64,000 nt of DNA from Micromonospora lupini (GTDB taxonomy: Bacteria > Actinomycetota > Actinomycetes > Mycobacteriales > Micromonosporaceae), in NCBI RefSeq assembly GCF_026342015.1, contig NZ_JAPENL010000002.1:1493001-1557000 (forward strand). The letters run 5' to 3'. The notes beneath the pieces were generated by a model. It ran no database searches. It was not told where the DNA came from and was given only the letters and a program-made list of their open reading frames with translations. The translations under genes and the position numbers were made by a program. Every line of letters begins with the position of its first letter. Positions within the stretch are counted from its first letter, which is position 1. Shown piece by piece: positions 36,284-44,933 of this stretch.

Positions 36284-36934
36284 GTGTCGTACCCCGAATC
36301 GGCACCGCCCCGCCGGCCCGCCGTGGTCCTGCTGGCCTCGGCCGTGCTGCTGGTGATGGCTGTGGGCGCGCTCGCGTACACAGTCGTCGACCTGGCGGTG
36401 CTGGGCCGGACCGTGGACGCGTTCCGGGCTGCCGCTCGGGACACCTCGGCGAGCCCGCAGCAGATCGACGGTGTGGTGACCCTGCTGCGCGCGTCGGCGG
36501 TGCTGACCGCTGTGGTGGCCGCCCTCTCCGCGCCCGTGCTCGCCGGCCTGGCCCTCGGGCTGCTGACCGGTCGGCGTGGCGTGCGGGTGGCCACGTGGGT
36601 GGTCTGCGGGATCGGTCTGCTCGCGGGCTGCTGCAGCGTGGCGGTGCTCGTCGGCGAGCGGGCCGCGCCGCTGCGGCTGGGCGCCGACGAGCGGGCCACC
36701 GCCGAGTTGCTCGGCCTCATCTCGGACGCGTACCCGTCGTGGTGGATCCCGCTCAATGCCGGGCTTTCGGTCGGACAGGCCCTCGGTTACCTTGTGGTAG
36801 CAACGCTGCTGACCCTGCCGGCGGCCAACGCCTGGTTCGGTCGACACCGCCCCACCGCGCCGTCCGCCCCACAGGCGTTTCCGCCCGCACCGCACCAGCC
36901 ACCGCCCTCCGCGCCCCCGTACCCGCCCAGGTGA
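36284..36934 (+). CDS. Four-helix membrane protein, paralogue of the preceding gene
   Basis: 216 residues from a GTG preceded by GGAGGG. Helices at VVLLASAVLLVMAVGALAYT, ASAVLTAVVAALSAPVLAGL, VATWVVCGIGLLAGCCSVAV and GLSVGQALGYLVVATLLTLP, with the loop SDAYPSWWIPLNAGL matching LEEALPSWIAPVSITL of the upstream protein. TWVVCGIGLLAGCC also matches TWIVGGIMVCCTGG. Short Pro-rich tail. Function unknown; probably a tandem duplicate in the same transcription unit. Confidence 0.72.
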   Translation: MSYPESAPPRRPAVVLLASAVLLVMAVGALAYTVVDLAVLGRTVDAFRAAARDTSASPQQIDGVVTLLRASAVLTAVVAALSAPVLAGLALGLLTGRRGVRVATWVVCGIGLLAGCCSVAVLVGERAAPLRLGADERATAELLGLISDAYPSWWIPLNAGLSVGQALGYLVVATLLTLPAANAWFGRHRPTAPSAPQAFPPAPHQPPPSAPPYPPR

Positions 36935-36944
36935 GGACCCGCCC

Positions 36945-37754
36945 GTGACGCTCGATCCCACGACTGCCGAGCGACGGGCCCTGATCACCGGCGCCACCGC
37001 AGGCATCGGAGCGGCGTTCTCCCGACGCCTGGCGGCCGACGGCTGGCACCTGGTGCTGGTCGCCCGGGACGCTGCTCGACTGAGTGAGATGGCCGCGGAG
37101 TTGGGCCCCCGGCACGGTCGGGCCGTCGAGACCCTGTCGGCGGACCTGTCCACCGACGACGGCTGCGCCGCCGTCGAGCAGCGGCTGACGTCCGACAGCC
37201 CCGTCCACCTGCTCGTCAACAACGCCGGCATCAGCCTGAACAAGCCGTTCCTGCACTCCACAGCGGAGGACGAGGCGCGGCTGCTCCGGCTCAACGTGCA
37301 CGCCGTCATGCGACTGACCCTGGCCGCGCTGCGACCGATGGCCGAACGGCGCGACGGGGCAGTGATAAATGTCTCTTCGGTTGCGGGGTTTGGCGCGGTG
37401 ATGCCCGGATCGACCTACTCGGCCAGCAAGGCGTGGGTCACCAATTTCAGCGACTCCGTAGGCCAGTCGGCACGTCCATTCGGTGTCCGGGTGATGGCTC
37501 TCTGTCCCGGCTACACCCGTACCGAATTCCACGAACGGGCCGGCATCAACATGTCGAAGACGCCGGAGTGGCTGTGGCTGCGGGCCGAGGATGTCGTCGA
37601 CGAAGCCCTTCGTGACCTGCGAAAAGGCAAGTTGGTAAGCATCCCGGCATGGAAGTACAAGGTGGCGGTCGCCGGTCTGCGACACGCGCCGATCCGACTG
37701 CTCCAGGCAGTCGCCCGCGACACCCGCAGCCGGATCGGTCGCGACGAACGCTGA
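36945..37754 (+). CDS. Short-chain dehydrogenase/reductase (SDR)
   Basis: 269 residues from a GTG 10 bases after the previous stop. Nucleotide-binding GATAGIG (residues 16-22), NNAGIS, catalytic serine in INVSSVAGFG and the YSASK Tyr/Lys pair near residue 155. It looks like a classical NAD(P)(H)-dependent SDR of the DltE/YqjQ-like subgroup. The substrate is unknown. The C-terminal WKYKVAVAGLRHAPIRLLQA is hydrophobic and basic, suggesting membrane association. Confidence 0.85.
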   Translation: MTLDPTTAERRALITGATAGIGAAFSRRLAADGWHLVLVARDAARLSEMAAELGPRHGRAVETLSADLSTDDGCAAVEQRLTSDSPVHLLVNNAGISLNKPFLHSTAEDEARLLRLNVHAVMRLTLAALRPMAERRDGAVINVSSVAGFGAVMPGSTYSASKAWVTNFSDSVGQSARPFGVRVMALCPGYTRTEFHERAGINMSKTPEWLWLRAEDVVDEALRDLRKGKLVSIPAWKYKVAVAGLRHAPIRLLQAVARDTRSRIGRDER

Positions 37755-37922
37755 GCCGTCGGCGCCTGCTGGCGCCGAACGCGCCGCCGTCGGGCGTTGG
37801 CGCACCGCCGCCAGGTCGGTCGCTGAGCGTAGTCGAACATCGCCAACCGTCGGTTCCTCGCCGGGCCGATCGGGGAGGGCCGTGCAGACGCCGTTCAGAC
37901 TTGAGCAGTAACCTCTATCGCC

Positions 37923-38462
37923 ATGGGGGACCACGACGACCTGCGTAAATTCATTACCGACCTGGCTGTGGTCCACGGACGGGTCGTGCTCTCCTCGGGG
38001 CGCGAGGCAGACTGGTACGTCGATTTGCGACGTGTCACGCTCCATCACCAGGCCGCTCCGTTGGTCGGTCGAGCGCTGCTCGATCTCACCGCCGACTGGG
38101 AGTACGAGGCCGTCGGTGGGCTCACCCTGGGCGCGGACCCTGTCGCGCTCTCGATGCTGCACGCCGCCGCTCCGACCGGCCGGGCCCTGGACGCCTTTGT
38201 GGTGCGAAAGGCGGGCAAGGCGCACGGTCTGCAGCGACGGATCGAGGGACCGGAGGTGGCCGGCCGCCGCGTGTTGGCGGTGGAGGACACGTCCACAACG
38301 GGCGGAAGTGTGTTGACAGCTGTCGAGGCGCTTCGTGAGGCCGGAGCCGAAGTCGTGGGCGTGGCGGTTATTGTTGATCGAGGCGCCGGCGACGCGGTGC
38401 GAGCCGCCGGATTGCCGTACAGGGCGGCCTATACGTTGGCTGACCTCGGCCTTGTGGCGTAA
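37923..38462 (+). CDS. pyrE: Orotate phosphoribosyltransferase
   Basis: 179 residues. PRPP-binding motif in RVLAVEDTSTTGGSVLTAVEAL (about residues 117-138). FITDLAVVHGRVVLSSGREADWYVDL and VGGLTLGADPVALSML are typical of PyrE. Converts orotate and PRPP to orotidine monophosphate in pyrimidine synthesis. No Shine-Dalgarno sequence is visible before the ATG; TAACCT, a -10-like hexamer, lies 8 bases upstream, so leaderless expression is possible. It stands alone, apart from other pyr genes. Confidence 0.92.
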   Translation: MGDHDDLRKFITDLAVVHGRVVLSSGREADWYVDLRRVTLHHQAAPLVGRALLDLTADWEYEAVGGLTLGADPVALSMLHAAAPTGRALDAFVVRKAGKAHGLQRRIEGPEVAGRRVLAVEDTSTTGGSVLTAVEALREAGAEVVGVAVIVDRGAGDAVRAAGLPYRAAYTLADLGLVA

Positions 38463-38480
38463 AAGTTTACCGATTCGGAT

Positions 38481-38494
38481 CTGCTGATATGCAG
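38481..38494. promoter_or_regulatory. Possible ArsR-type operator upstream of the regulator gene
   Basis: CTGC-TGATAT-GCAG within the wider GGATCTGCTGATATGCAG, between pyrE and the ArsR-family gene, in a local AT-richer patch. Candidate autoregulatory site; read by eye only. Confidence 0.35.
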
Positions 38495-38528
38495 GCGGAT
38501 CGATGCTGCTGGTGGAAGGATGTAATAC

Positions 38529-38897
38529 GTGGGAACTGCGTTGGCCGAAATGACAATGCCTCAGATCTCGCCGCTTGCCGGTGAGCCGATCGAACGTGCC
38601 GATGCCGAGCGTCTCGCGGGGGTCCTCAAGGCCCTTGCGGATCCCGCCCGGTTGCGGCTGCTCAGCCTGATCCAGTCGGCCCCCGAGGGCGAGGCGTGCG
38701 TCTGTGACCTGACCGCACCCCTCGGCCTCTCTCAGCCGACGGTCAGTCACCACCTGCGCATCCTCACCGAGGCCGGCTTGCTGGAGCGGGAGAAGCGCGG
38801 TGTCTGGGCGTACTACCGGCTGGTCCCGAGTGCGATCGCGACGATCGCCGACCTGCTGACCCCGCCGCGTAAGCGGGCCACCAAGAAGGCCCGCTGA
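38529..38897 (+). CDS. ArsR/SmtB family transcriptional regulator with metal-site cysteines
   Basis: 122 residues from a GTG with GGAAGG upstream. Winged helix: AGVLKALADPARLRLLSLIQ, then GEACVCDLTAPLGLSQPTVSHHLRILTEAGLLEREKRGVWAYYRLVPSA. The CVCD in helix alpha3 is the type of motif that binds As(III), Cd(II) or Pb(II) in ArsR and CadC proteins, so a thiol-bound metal ligand is likely. No metal exporter is adjacent; downstream is a convergent DedA gene. It may act on unlinked targets. Confidence 0.88.
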   Translation: MGTALAEMTMPQISPLAGEPIERADAERLAGVLKALADPARLRLLSLIQSAPEGEACVCDLTAPLGLSQPTVSHHLRILTEAGLLEREKRGVWAYYRLVPSAIATIADLLTPPRKRATKKAR

Positions 38898-39019
38898 CGT
38901 AGGCGCTGCGCACCGTCCCATGCCGGGGCGGTGTCCGGTGGCGAACCAGGGGTGGCGCCACCGGTGGGTGATACCTGCTCGTCCTCGGCCGCACCGCCGC
39001 AGGGCGGGCCTGACATGCC

Positions 39020-39053
39020 GACGGCCGACCCCCTCACCAGGGGGCCGGCCGTC
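39020..39053. terminator. Bidirectional terminator between arsR-type and dedA genes
   Basis: GACGGCCGACCCCC and GGGGGCCGGCCGTC pair at 13 of 14 positions around a 6-base loop, midway between two convergent genes. Confidence 0.65.
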
Positions 39054-39067
39054 GTCGTCTCTCGGGT

Positions 39068-39877
39068 TCAGCGCTCCTGGCCGTGCCCCCGCCGGTCGTG
39101 CGGGTGCTCGTCGTGGTCGAACTTCTCGCGTACCGCCTCGACCGCGCCCGCGGCGCTGGCCGCCGCGACCACGGCGACCGCCTCGCCGCGCTTGCGCGCC
39201 CGCCGGTCCCGCAGGAACTCGAAGAAGATCGGCAGCACCGAGATCAGGATGATCAGGGCGACCACCGGCAGGATGTAGTGGTCGATCTTGTCGCCGATGG
39301 CCTTGTAGATCCGGTCGGCCAGCAGGTAGCCGATCAGCAGGATGCCGTCGACCCAGAGCACCGCGCCGACGATGTTCCACATCAGGAACTGCCGCGCCGG
39401 CATGCCCAGCGCCCCGGCGACCGGGTTGAGGAACGTCCGCACGATCGGGATGAAGCGCGCCAGCACCACGGCCTTCGCCGGGCCGAACTTCTGGAAGTAG
39501 TACTCGGCCTTCTCGACGTACTCCTTCTTGAAGAGCCGCGAGTTGGGCCGCTCGAACATCCTCCGGCCGTACCGCGCGCCGAGCCAGTGGCCCAGCTGGG
39601 CGCCGAGGATCGCGCAGATCGGCCCGCCGATCAGCAGGCCGGCCAGGGTGAGCCGGGTGCCGTCACCGAAGATGGCGTCCGCCACCGGCGAGGCGGCCAC
39701 GCCGGCGAGGAACAGCAGCGAGTCACCGGGAAAGAAGAAGCCCACCAACAGGCCGGTCTCGGCGAAGAGGATCACCCACACACCCACCAGCCCGAAGGTC
39801 TGCAACAGGTCCTTGGGATCGAGCGGGTTCAGGGCGACGCTCTCCGTGAGAGCGCGGGTCTTCTCAGCTGTGTCCAC
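39068..39877 (-). CDS. DedA family membrane protein
   Basis: 269 residues if started at the GTG at 39877 (VDTAEKTRALTESVALNPLD); another GTG lies two codons upstream and no ribosome site is visible for either. SNARE-associated/DedA core: FAETGLLVGFFFPGDSLLFLAG, GHWLGARYGRRMFERPNSRL, KFGPAKAVVLARFIPIVRTF, NPVAGALGMPARQFLMWNIV. Three to five membrane helices, then a basic and His/Asp-rich tail (DHDEHPHDRRGHGQER). DedA proteins translocate undecaprenyl phosphate or phospholipids and support membrane homeostasis. A second DedA is encoded at 61.6 kb. Confidence 0.85.
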   Translation of the reverse strand: MDTAEKTRALTESVALNPLDPKDLLQTFGLVGVWVILFAETGLLVGFFFPGDSLLFLAGVAASPVADAIFGDGTRLTLAGLLIGGPICAILGAQLGHWLGARYGRRMFERPNSRLFKKEYVEKAEYYFQKFGPAKAVVLARFIPIVRTFLNPVAGALGMPARQFLMWNIVGAVLWVDGILLIGYLLADRIYKAIGDKIDHYILPVVALIILISVLPIFFEFLRDRRARKRGEAVAVVAAASAAGAVEAVREKFDHDEHPHDRRGHGQER

Positions 39878-39956
39878 GGCCACAAAGGGTACCGAAGCCC
39901 GGTGCCCGCACCGCGACGGACCGGGCCCTACCACCCGCTGGCCGTAAACGACGGCG

Positions 39957-39983
39957 CCCCGCCGACCATCGTGGTCGGCGGGG
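39957..39983 (-). terminator. Terminator after the first LPITG surface-protein gene
   Basis: CCCCGCCGACCA and TGGTCGGCGGGG pair perfectly around a 3-base loop, 40 bases after the stop codon at 40023 on the minus strand. Confidence 0.65.
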
Positions 39984-40022
39984 CACCCGTGGTGCGGGAC
40001 GGATCGTGTCGTGCGGGCTGGA

Positions 40023-41591
40023 TCAGGCGACGAAGCGGGTCCGGCGCCGCTTGGCCACCAGGTAGCCGCCAACGCCCGCGGCGAGCAGCAGAGCGCCGAG
40101 ACCGGCGATCAGGCCGGTCGACTGACCGGTGATCGGCAGCGCGCCACCGTCACCGCCACCCTGGCCACCAGCGGCGTTCACCAGGATCTTGGCGGAGTCG
40201 TTGGCCGGCTTCAGGTCCTCGGTGAAGCCCTCGCACTCGCACTTGGCGTTGATGGTGACAGTGCCCTCGGCGTTCGGGATCACCTTGTCGATCCGGAGGC
40301 CGACCTCGACCACCTGCTCCTCACCGACGCCGATGAAGATGTCCGGGTAGCACCGGTAGAGCTTCGCTCCCGGCTTGCCGGCGTTCTCCCAGTCCTGCTG
40401 GTCGCCGTTAAGCGGCGCGCAGACCTCGGGCACCTCGACCGCGGTGGTGCCAGCCGGAACCGTGATGTCAATCTTCGTGACCGGCGAGCCCCCACGGCCG
40501 AAGTCGAGTGCGGCCGGACCGTCGTTACGAACGCCGACGGTCGCGGTGACCACGTCGCCTGCCTTGCCGGTCAGCTTGTCGCCGATCGCCACCAGGTCCG
40601 CGCCGTTCTTGCCGGTGACCTTGACGGTCATGCCGGACCAGTTGTTCATCGGGTCGGTGTCGGCCTGGAAACCGCGCGCCGCTGCCTTGGACGGAACGGT
40701 CGGAAGGGCCAGCACCGAACCCTTGCCCGGCTGCCCCATCGAGTAGCCCCCCGCCTGCAGGTACGCGGAGAAGTCCTCGAACTCCGAGACGGTCATCCAG
40801 TTGTAGTAGCCGTAGTCGCTACCCGGCGCGTAGGTGTCCTTGCCGAGCACGTAGGGCAGTGCTGCGGAGCGGGTCTCACCTGCCGCGGTCACTTCGGAGA
40901 AGGTGCAGGTCAGCAGGCGGCCGTCCTCGTACGTGCAGTTGCTGTACTGCTTGTCCGGGCGGATCGCGTAGTCCAGGTCGAAGACCGCCACGGCGCCCTT
41001 CGCCGCGGTCTCACCGGCGTTGCTCAGCGTGAGCGGAGCGCTGAACTTGCCGCCGGGGGCGGCCGACACGATGGCCTCCTCGCCCGGGGCGGCCAGGTCG
41101 ACGCCCTCGCCGATCCGGATCTTCGCGGAGTGGCTCGCCGACTTGAGCCCCTCAGCGCTGACCGTGACCTTGAGGACGCCGGTGTCGCCGTCGGCAGCCT
41201 TCGCGGTCGGCGTCATGACCACGCCGAAGAGGCCGCCGTAGGCCCACTCCTCGAGGCCGATTTCGAACGGGTCCGTGCAGACCAGAACGCCGGCCTTCGG
41301 CGACTCGCAATCCGTGCCTTCGCCGTCGCGCTTGACCTGCAGAGTGCCGTCGAGATCGGTGTAGTCGTACGTGACCGTGAGGCCCTGGACGACCACCGGC
41401 TCGGAGGCGAACAGAAGGGGAGAGTCGATCTTGCCCTCGGAGCCGGCGGCGAGCGTGGTGTCGTTGAAATACACGCCCAGTTCGAGGGGAGCTTCCTTGG
41501 CGGCGGCGATGGCCGGGCTGGCGGATGCGGCGACGAGCGCGCCTGCTACGCCCAGTCCGGCGAGCCAGCGCCGCGAGGTGTGAGTGAGCAT
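40023..41591 (-). CDS. LPITG-type surface protein (paralogue A)
   Basis: 522 residues from the ATG at 41591 (MLTHTSRRWLAGLGVAGALV), preceded by CGGGAGGAA. Signal peptide ending about ASPAIAA. The body consists of beta-rich repeats with segments such as VVTATVGVRNDGPAALDFG and ITVPAGTTAVEVPEVC and several cysteines. The C-terminus has a Gly-rich linker, LPITG (about residues 485-489), a membrane helix (LIAGLGALLLAAGVGGYLV) and RRRTRFVA: a complete cell-wall sorting signal, so the protein is probably sortase-anchored or retained at the surface. Function unknown. The paralogue B gene is directly upstream. Confidence 0.85.
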   Translation of the reverse strand: MLTHTSRRWLAGLGVAGALVAASASPAIAAAKEAPLELGVYFNDTTLAAGSEGKIDSPLLFASEPVVVQGLTVTYDYTDLDGTLQVKRDGEGTDCESPKAGVLVCTDPFEIGLEEWAYGGLFGVVMTPTAKAADGDTGVLKVTVSAEGLKSASHSAKIRIGEGVDLAAPGEEAIVSAAPGGKFSAPLTLSNAGETAAKGAVAVFDLDYAIRPDKQYSNCTYEDGRLLTCTFSEVTAAGETRSAALPYVLGKDTYAPGSDYGYYNWMTVSEFEDFSAYLQAGGYSMGQPGKGSVLALPTVPSKAAARGFQADTDPMNNWSGMTVKVTGKNGADLVAIGDKLTGKAGDVVTATVGVRNDGPAALDFGRGGSPVTKIDITVPAGTTAVEVPEVCAPLNGDQQDWENAGKPGAKLYRCYPDIFIGVGEEQVVEVGLRIDKVIPNAEGTVTINAKCECEGFTEDLKPANDSAKILVNAAGGQGGGDGGALPITGQSTGLIAGLGALLLAAGVGGYLVAKRRRTRFVA

Positions 41592-41625
41592 TCCGGGTTC
41601 CTCCCGAAGGAATGACGAAAGGGGG

Positions 41626-41658
41626 CGGTGCCCGCCGCGGATGGGGCAGCGGGCACCG
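41626..41658 (-). terminator. Hairpin between the two surface-protein genes
   Basis: CGGTGCCCGC and GCGGGCACCG pair perfectly with a 13-base loop, 16 bases after the paralogue B stop. It may limit read-through into paralogue A. Confidence 0.5.
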
Positions 41659-41673
41659 GTGTTGCGGGGTGGA

Positions 41674-43203
41674 TCAGGCGACGAAGCGGGTCCGGCGGCG
41701 CTTGGCCACCAGGTAGCCGCCAACGCCCGCGGTGAGCAGCAGAGCGCCGAGGCCGGCGATCAGGCCGGTGGACTGACCGGTGATCGGCAGCGCGCCACCG
41801 TCACCGCCACCCTGGCCAGCGCCGTTGCCGCCGCCAGCGGAGGCCGGGTTGATCACGATCTTGGCGGTGTCGTTGCTCTTGTTCGGGTCACCGGCCAGCT
41901 TGGCGGTGATGGCACCCGAGGCGTCCGGGACGACCTTGTCGATGCGGAGACTGAACTCGTACCAGTTCTCGAAACCCTTGGGGCTCTCGGTGATCTGGCA
42001 GCCGTACTCCTTTGCGCCCGGCTCGCCCCAGTTGCCGTTCCACTGGTCCCACTCCTCGTCCGAGGTGTAGGGCTGGCATTCGCTGGAAACCTCTACCGCC
42101 GTGGTGCCTTCGGGAACCTTGACCCGGAACGCCGGACGCCCCTGGTACTCGAGCAGGGCGGGGCCGAGGTTCGTCACGGACGTCCGTACCTGGACCACGT
42201 CACCCTTCTTGCCGCTGGCCGTCGCCCCCTTGACGCCGAGATCGGCCGGGTTGTCGCCGGTCACCTTCACCGAGATCTCGGTGTAGTTGTTCATCTGGTC
42301 CGGGTCGGTCTGCTTCGCCAGCGACTTGGCCTCGGGCTGCTCCACGAGGCGCAACTTGTCGCCCTTGCCCGGCTCGCCATCCTGTGGCCAGTCGCTGCTG
42401 ACGATCTCCCAATCGTCCTTGGTCCACCAGACGCCCGTCGTCAGCAGGTCGGCGTTGGTCCGGAGGTCCTTGTCGAGCTGGAAGGGCAGCTTGTCGGAGA
42501 GCTGGTAGCTCTTGCCCGGCTTCAGCTCCTCATCGAAGGTGCAGAGCGCCCCCAAGCCGTCGATCACTTGGCAGTTCGAGTAGTCGCCCACGTAGCTGAC
42601 GAGGTAGTCGCCGTTCACCAGGAGTACCGCGCCCTGGCTGACCGTCTCGCTGCCGTTGCGAACCGACGTCGGCATGTTCACCTTGGTGCCGGGCGCGCCG
42701 CTGACGCTGGCCTCCGGAACGGTCTGAAGGTCGACGCTCTCCGCGACGGTGACGGTTGAAGCCCCCTTGACCGTCTTTCCGCCGGAGGTCATCGCGAGCT
42801 TCAGCTGACCGGTCTGGCCCGGCGTGGCGTTGGGCTTGCCAAAGACCTGGATGCCGAGCCAAGGCGTGTCGTCCTCGGCGAAATCGGTCTCGCAGTGCAC
42901 GACCTGGCCCGAGGTCTCGCACGCCCATTCCCAGCCCTCACCCGGCATCTCCAGAGTGGCGAAGTCGGAGATGCCGGAGAAGTCGAAGTCGAGCGTGGTG
43001 TGGCCGAACTGGTGTGGCTTGTCGAAGTCGTTCGGCTCGGTGTAGATGTACGCGAAGCCGCCGTGATCCGGCGTGGTCAGGATGTCCTGAGCAATGATCT
43101 TGAAGGGGTCACCTTCGGCGAGGGCCGGGCTGGCGGAGGTGGCGATGAACGCGCCTGCTACGCCCAGTCCGGCGAGCCAACGCCGGGTGGAGTGGGTGAG
43201 CAT
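41674..43203 (-). CDS. LPITG-type surface protein (paralogue B)
   Basis: 509 residues starting MLTHSTRRWLAGLGVAGAFI, signal peptide ending about SPALAEG. The layout matches paralogue A: beta-rich body with VVQVRTSVTNLGPALLEYQG and VKVPEGTTAVEVSSECQPY, then a Gly-rich linker, LPITG (about 472-476), membrane helix and RRRTRFVA. The last ~45 residues of A and B are almost identical while the bodies have diverged, which suggests duplication plus conversion of the ends. A GGAGG-containing site (GGAGGAATCCCC) lies upstream. The plus-strand SigE-family sigma gene is divergent from it. Confidence 0.85.
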   Translation of the reverse strand: MLTHSTRRWLAGLGVAGAFIATSASPALAEGDPFKIIAQDILTTPDHGGFAYIYTEPNDFDKPHQFGHTTLDFDFSGISDFATLEMPGEGWEWACETSGQVVHCETDFAEDDTPWLGIQVFGKPNATPGQTGQLKLAMTSGGKTVKGASTVTVAESVDLQTVPEASVSGAPGTKVNMPTSVRNGSETVSQGAVLLVNGDYLVSYVGDYSNCQVIDGLGALCTFDEELKPGKSYQLSDKLPFQLDKDLRTNADLLTTGVWWTKDDWEIVSSDWPQDGEPGKGDKLRLVEQPEAKSLAKQTDPDQMNNYTEISVKVTGDNPADLGVKGATASGKKGDVVQVRTSVTNLGPALLEYQGRPAFRVKVPEGTTAVEVSSECQPYTSDEEWDQWNGNWGEPGAKEYGCQITESPKGFENWYEFSLRIDKVVPDASGAITAKLAGDPNKSNDTAKIVINPASAGGGNGAGQGGGDGGALPITGQSTGLIAGLGALLLTAGVGGYLVAKRRRTRFVA

Positions 43204-43384
43204 GAGGGGGATTCCTCCAGTTGGGGGATTCAGGTGCAGCCTGCGGATCTTAAGGAATCCCTAAGGTTCGCCGTCGCCCCTGATCACCGCTCGGTCGGCA
43301 ACACGAACCGAAAGGTTGATCACCGGCACCGCAACGTTCCAGCCCTCCGGGCCCGTCAATTGAGGCAGGACCTCGGGAGGTGCA

Positions 43385-43870
43385 GTGACGTACGAGGAGT
43401 TCGCGGACGCGCGACTTGCCCCGCTGCTGCGGTACGCGGTGATGCTCACCGGTGATCCGCACCAGGCGCAGGATCTCGTGCAGGAGACGATGGTCCGCGT
43501 CCAGCTCAACTGGCGGCGGGTCGCCCACGCGGACTCACCCGAGCGGTACGTGCGCCGGATGCTCACCAACCAGTACGTCGACTGGAAGCGCGGCTCGTGG
43601 ATGCGTCGGGTGCTGCTGCGCGGTGATCCCGACGACTCGCTGCCGGCGTCCGCGGACCACGCCCAGTCCGCAGTTGACCGGGACCAGATCTGGACCTGGC
43701 TGTCCCGGCTGCCGCGCCGGCAGCGCGCCACCCTCGTGCTGCGCTACTACGAGGATCTGCCCGACGCCGAGATCGCCGACATCCTCGGCTGCGCCGTCGG
43801 GACCGTACGTTCGTCCATCTCCCGGGCCCTGGCCACGCTCCGGGCCGAGTACGTGGAGGTTCGCTCATGA
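43385..43870 (+). CDS. SigE-family RNA polymerase sigma factor (ECF type)
   Basis: 161 residues from a GTG preceded by CGGGAGGTG. Region 2: LLRYAVMLTGDPHQAQDLVQ and ETMVRVQLNWRRVAHADSPE. Region 4: LPRRQRATLVLRYYEDLPDA and EIADILGCAVGTVRSSISRA. This is the actinobacterial SigE-like ECF subfamily that usually lacks a canonical anti-sigma neighbour. The downstream gene overlaps by 4 bases and encodes an LCP-family membrane protein that may report envelope status, an inference from coupling. The surface-protein genes are divergent and could be targets. Confidence 0.9.
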   Translation: MTYEEFADARLAPLLRYAVMLTGDPHQAQDLVQETMVRVQLNWRRVAHADSPERYVRRMLTNQYVDWKRGSWMRRVLLRGDPDDSLPASADHAQSAVDRDQIWTWLSRLPRRQRATLVLRYYEDLPDAEIADILGCAVGTVRSSISRALATLRAEYVEVRS

Positions 43871-44931
43871 TCGAAGATGACCTGCGGGCGGCCTTCGCCC
43901 GGCACGAGCCGTTGACCCCGCCGACCGGCCCGCTGCGTGCCGCCATCGACCGGCTGACGATCAGACGGCGCCGACGCCGTCGACGCTGGCAGGCCGGTGG
44001 CACCACGCTGGCCCTGCTCGGGGTGCTGGGGCTCGGGGTGCCCCTGCTGACCCCGGAGCCCGCGGGACCTCCGCCGACCGCCGAACTGCTCAGCGAGTCG
44101 AGTCGGCCGGCGCCGACCGGCGCGCTTAACGTTCTGCTGCTCGGCATCGACGGCGACGGACCGAAGAGCGCACGCGCGGATTCGGTGCTGTTGGTGCACA
44201 TCCCGGCCGACCGCAGTCGCCCCTACCTGATCTCGCTGCCCCGCGACCTCGGCGTGCCGATCCCGGGCCAGGGGACCGACAAGCTGAATGCCGCGTTTCC
44301 GTTCGGCGCCGGGTTCACCCGCCCGGAGATGGCCAAGGGGTACGAGCTGACTCGGCGTACGGTGACCGAGCTGACCGGGATCCAGGTGGACGCCGGCGTG
44401 GTGCTGACGTACCGCGCGGTGCGCTCGCTCAGCGACGCCGTTGGCGGGGTGCCGGTCTGCCTGCCCGATGAGGTGCGCTCCGTCCACACGAAGCGGCTGT
44501 TCCCAGCCGGGTGCCACCGCCTCGACGGCGCCGCGTCGGTCGACCTGCTCCGCCAGCGCTATGGTCTGCTCGAAGGAGTCCAGGATCGGGACCGCAACGC
44601 CCGGGTCTTCGCATCCGGCCTGCTGCGCCAGGCCGCCGACCAGGGCGTACTCACCAATCCGGCACACCTCGCCAAGCTGCTGACCACCGTCGGCCCCGAT
44701 CTCGTCGTGTCCCCCGACCGGGCCGCTGTGCTGGACCTGCTGCGGCTCGTCCCCACGCTGCGGACTGTCGATCCGGTCGGGCTCAGCCTGCCGGTCGTCG
44801 GGGTTTTGGAGAAGGACCGCTACCTGCGTACCGACCCGAAGCTCGCACCGGAGTTCCTGACGGCGCTGCGGGAGGACCGGCTGGGCGACTGGGCGGCCCG
44901 CCACCCGAAGCTGGTCGACAACGCCCGCTGA
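43867..44931 (+). CDS. LytR-CpsA-Psr (LCP) family protein, cotranslated with sigma factor
   Basis: 354 residues, ATG overlapping the sigma-factor stop (ATGA). The cytoplasmic N-terminus (about 45 residues, MIEDDLRAAFARHEPLTPPT) ends in eight arginines and is followed by one membrane helix (GTTLALLGVLGLGVPLL). LCP domain: LNVLLLGIDGDGPKSARADS, LISLPRDLGVPIPGQGTDKL, LDGAASVDLLRQRYG, QDRDRNARVF. LCP enzymes transfer glycopolymers from lipid carriers to peptidoglycan. The short N-terminus resembles those seen in anti-sigma or sigma-coupled membrane proteins, so a regulatory role for the sigma factor is possible but unproved. Confidence 0.85.
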   Translation: MIEDDLRAAFARHEPLTPPTGPLRAAIDRLTIRRRRRRRRWQAGGTTLALLGVLGLGVPLLTPEPAGPPPTAELLSESSRPAPTGALNVLLLGIDGDGPKSARADSVLLVHIPADRSRPYLISLPRDLGVPIPGQGTDKLNAAFPFGAGFTRPEMAKGYELTRRTVTELTGIQVDAGVVLTYRAVRSLSDAVGGVPVCLPDEVRSVHTKRLFPAGCHRLDGAASVDLLRQRYGLLEGVQDRDRNARVFASGLLRQAADQGVLTNPAHLAKLLTTVGPDLVVSPDRAAVLDLLRLVPTLRTVDPVGLSLPVVGVLEKDRYLRTDPKLAPEFLTALREDRLGDWAARHPKLVDNAR

Positions 44932-44933
44932 GG

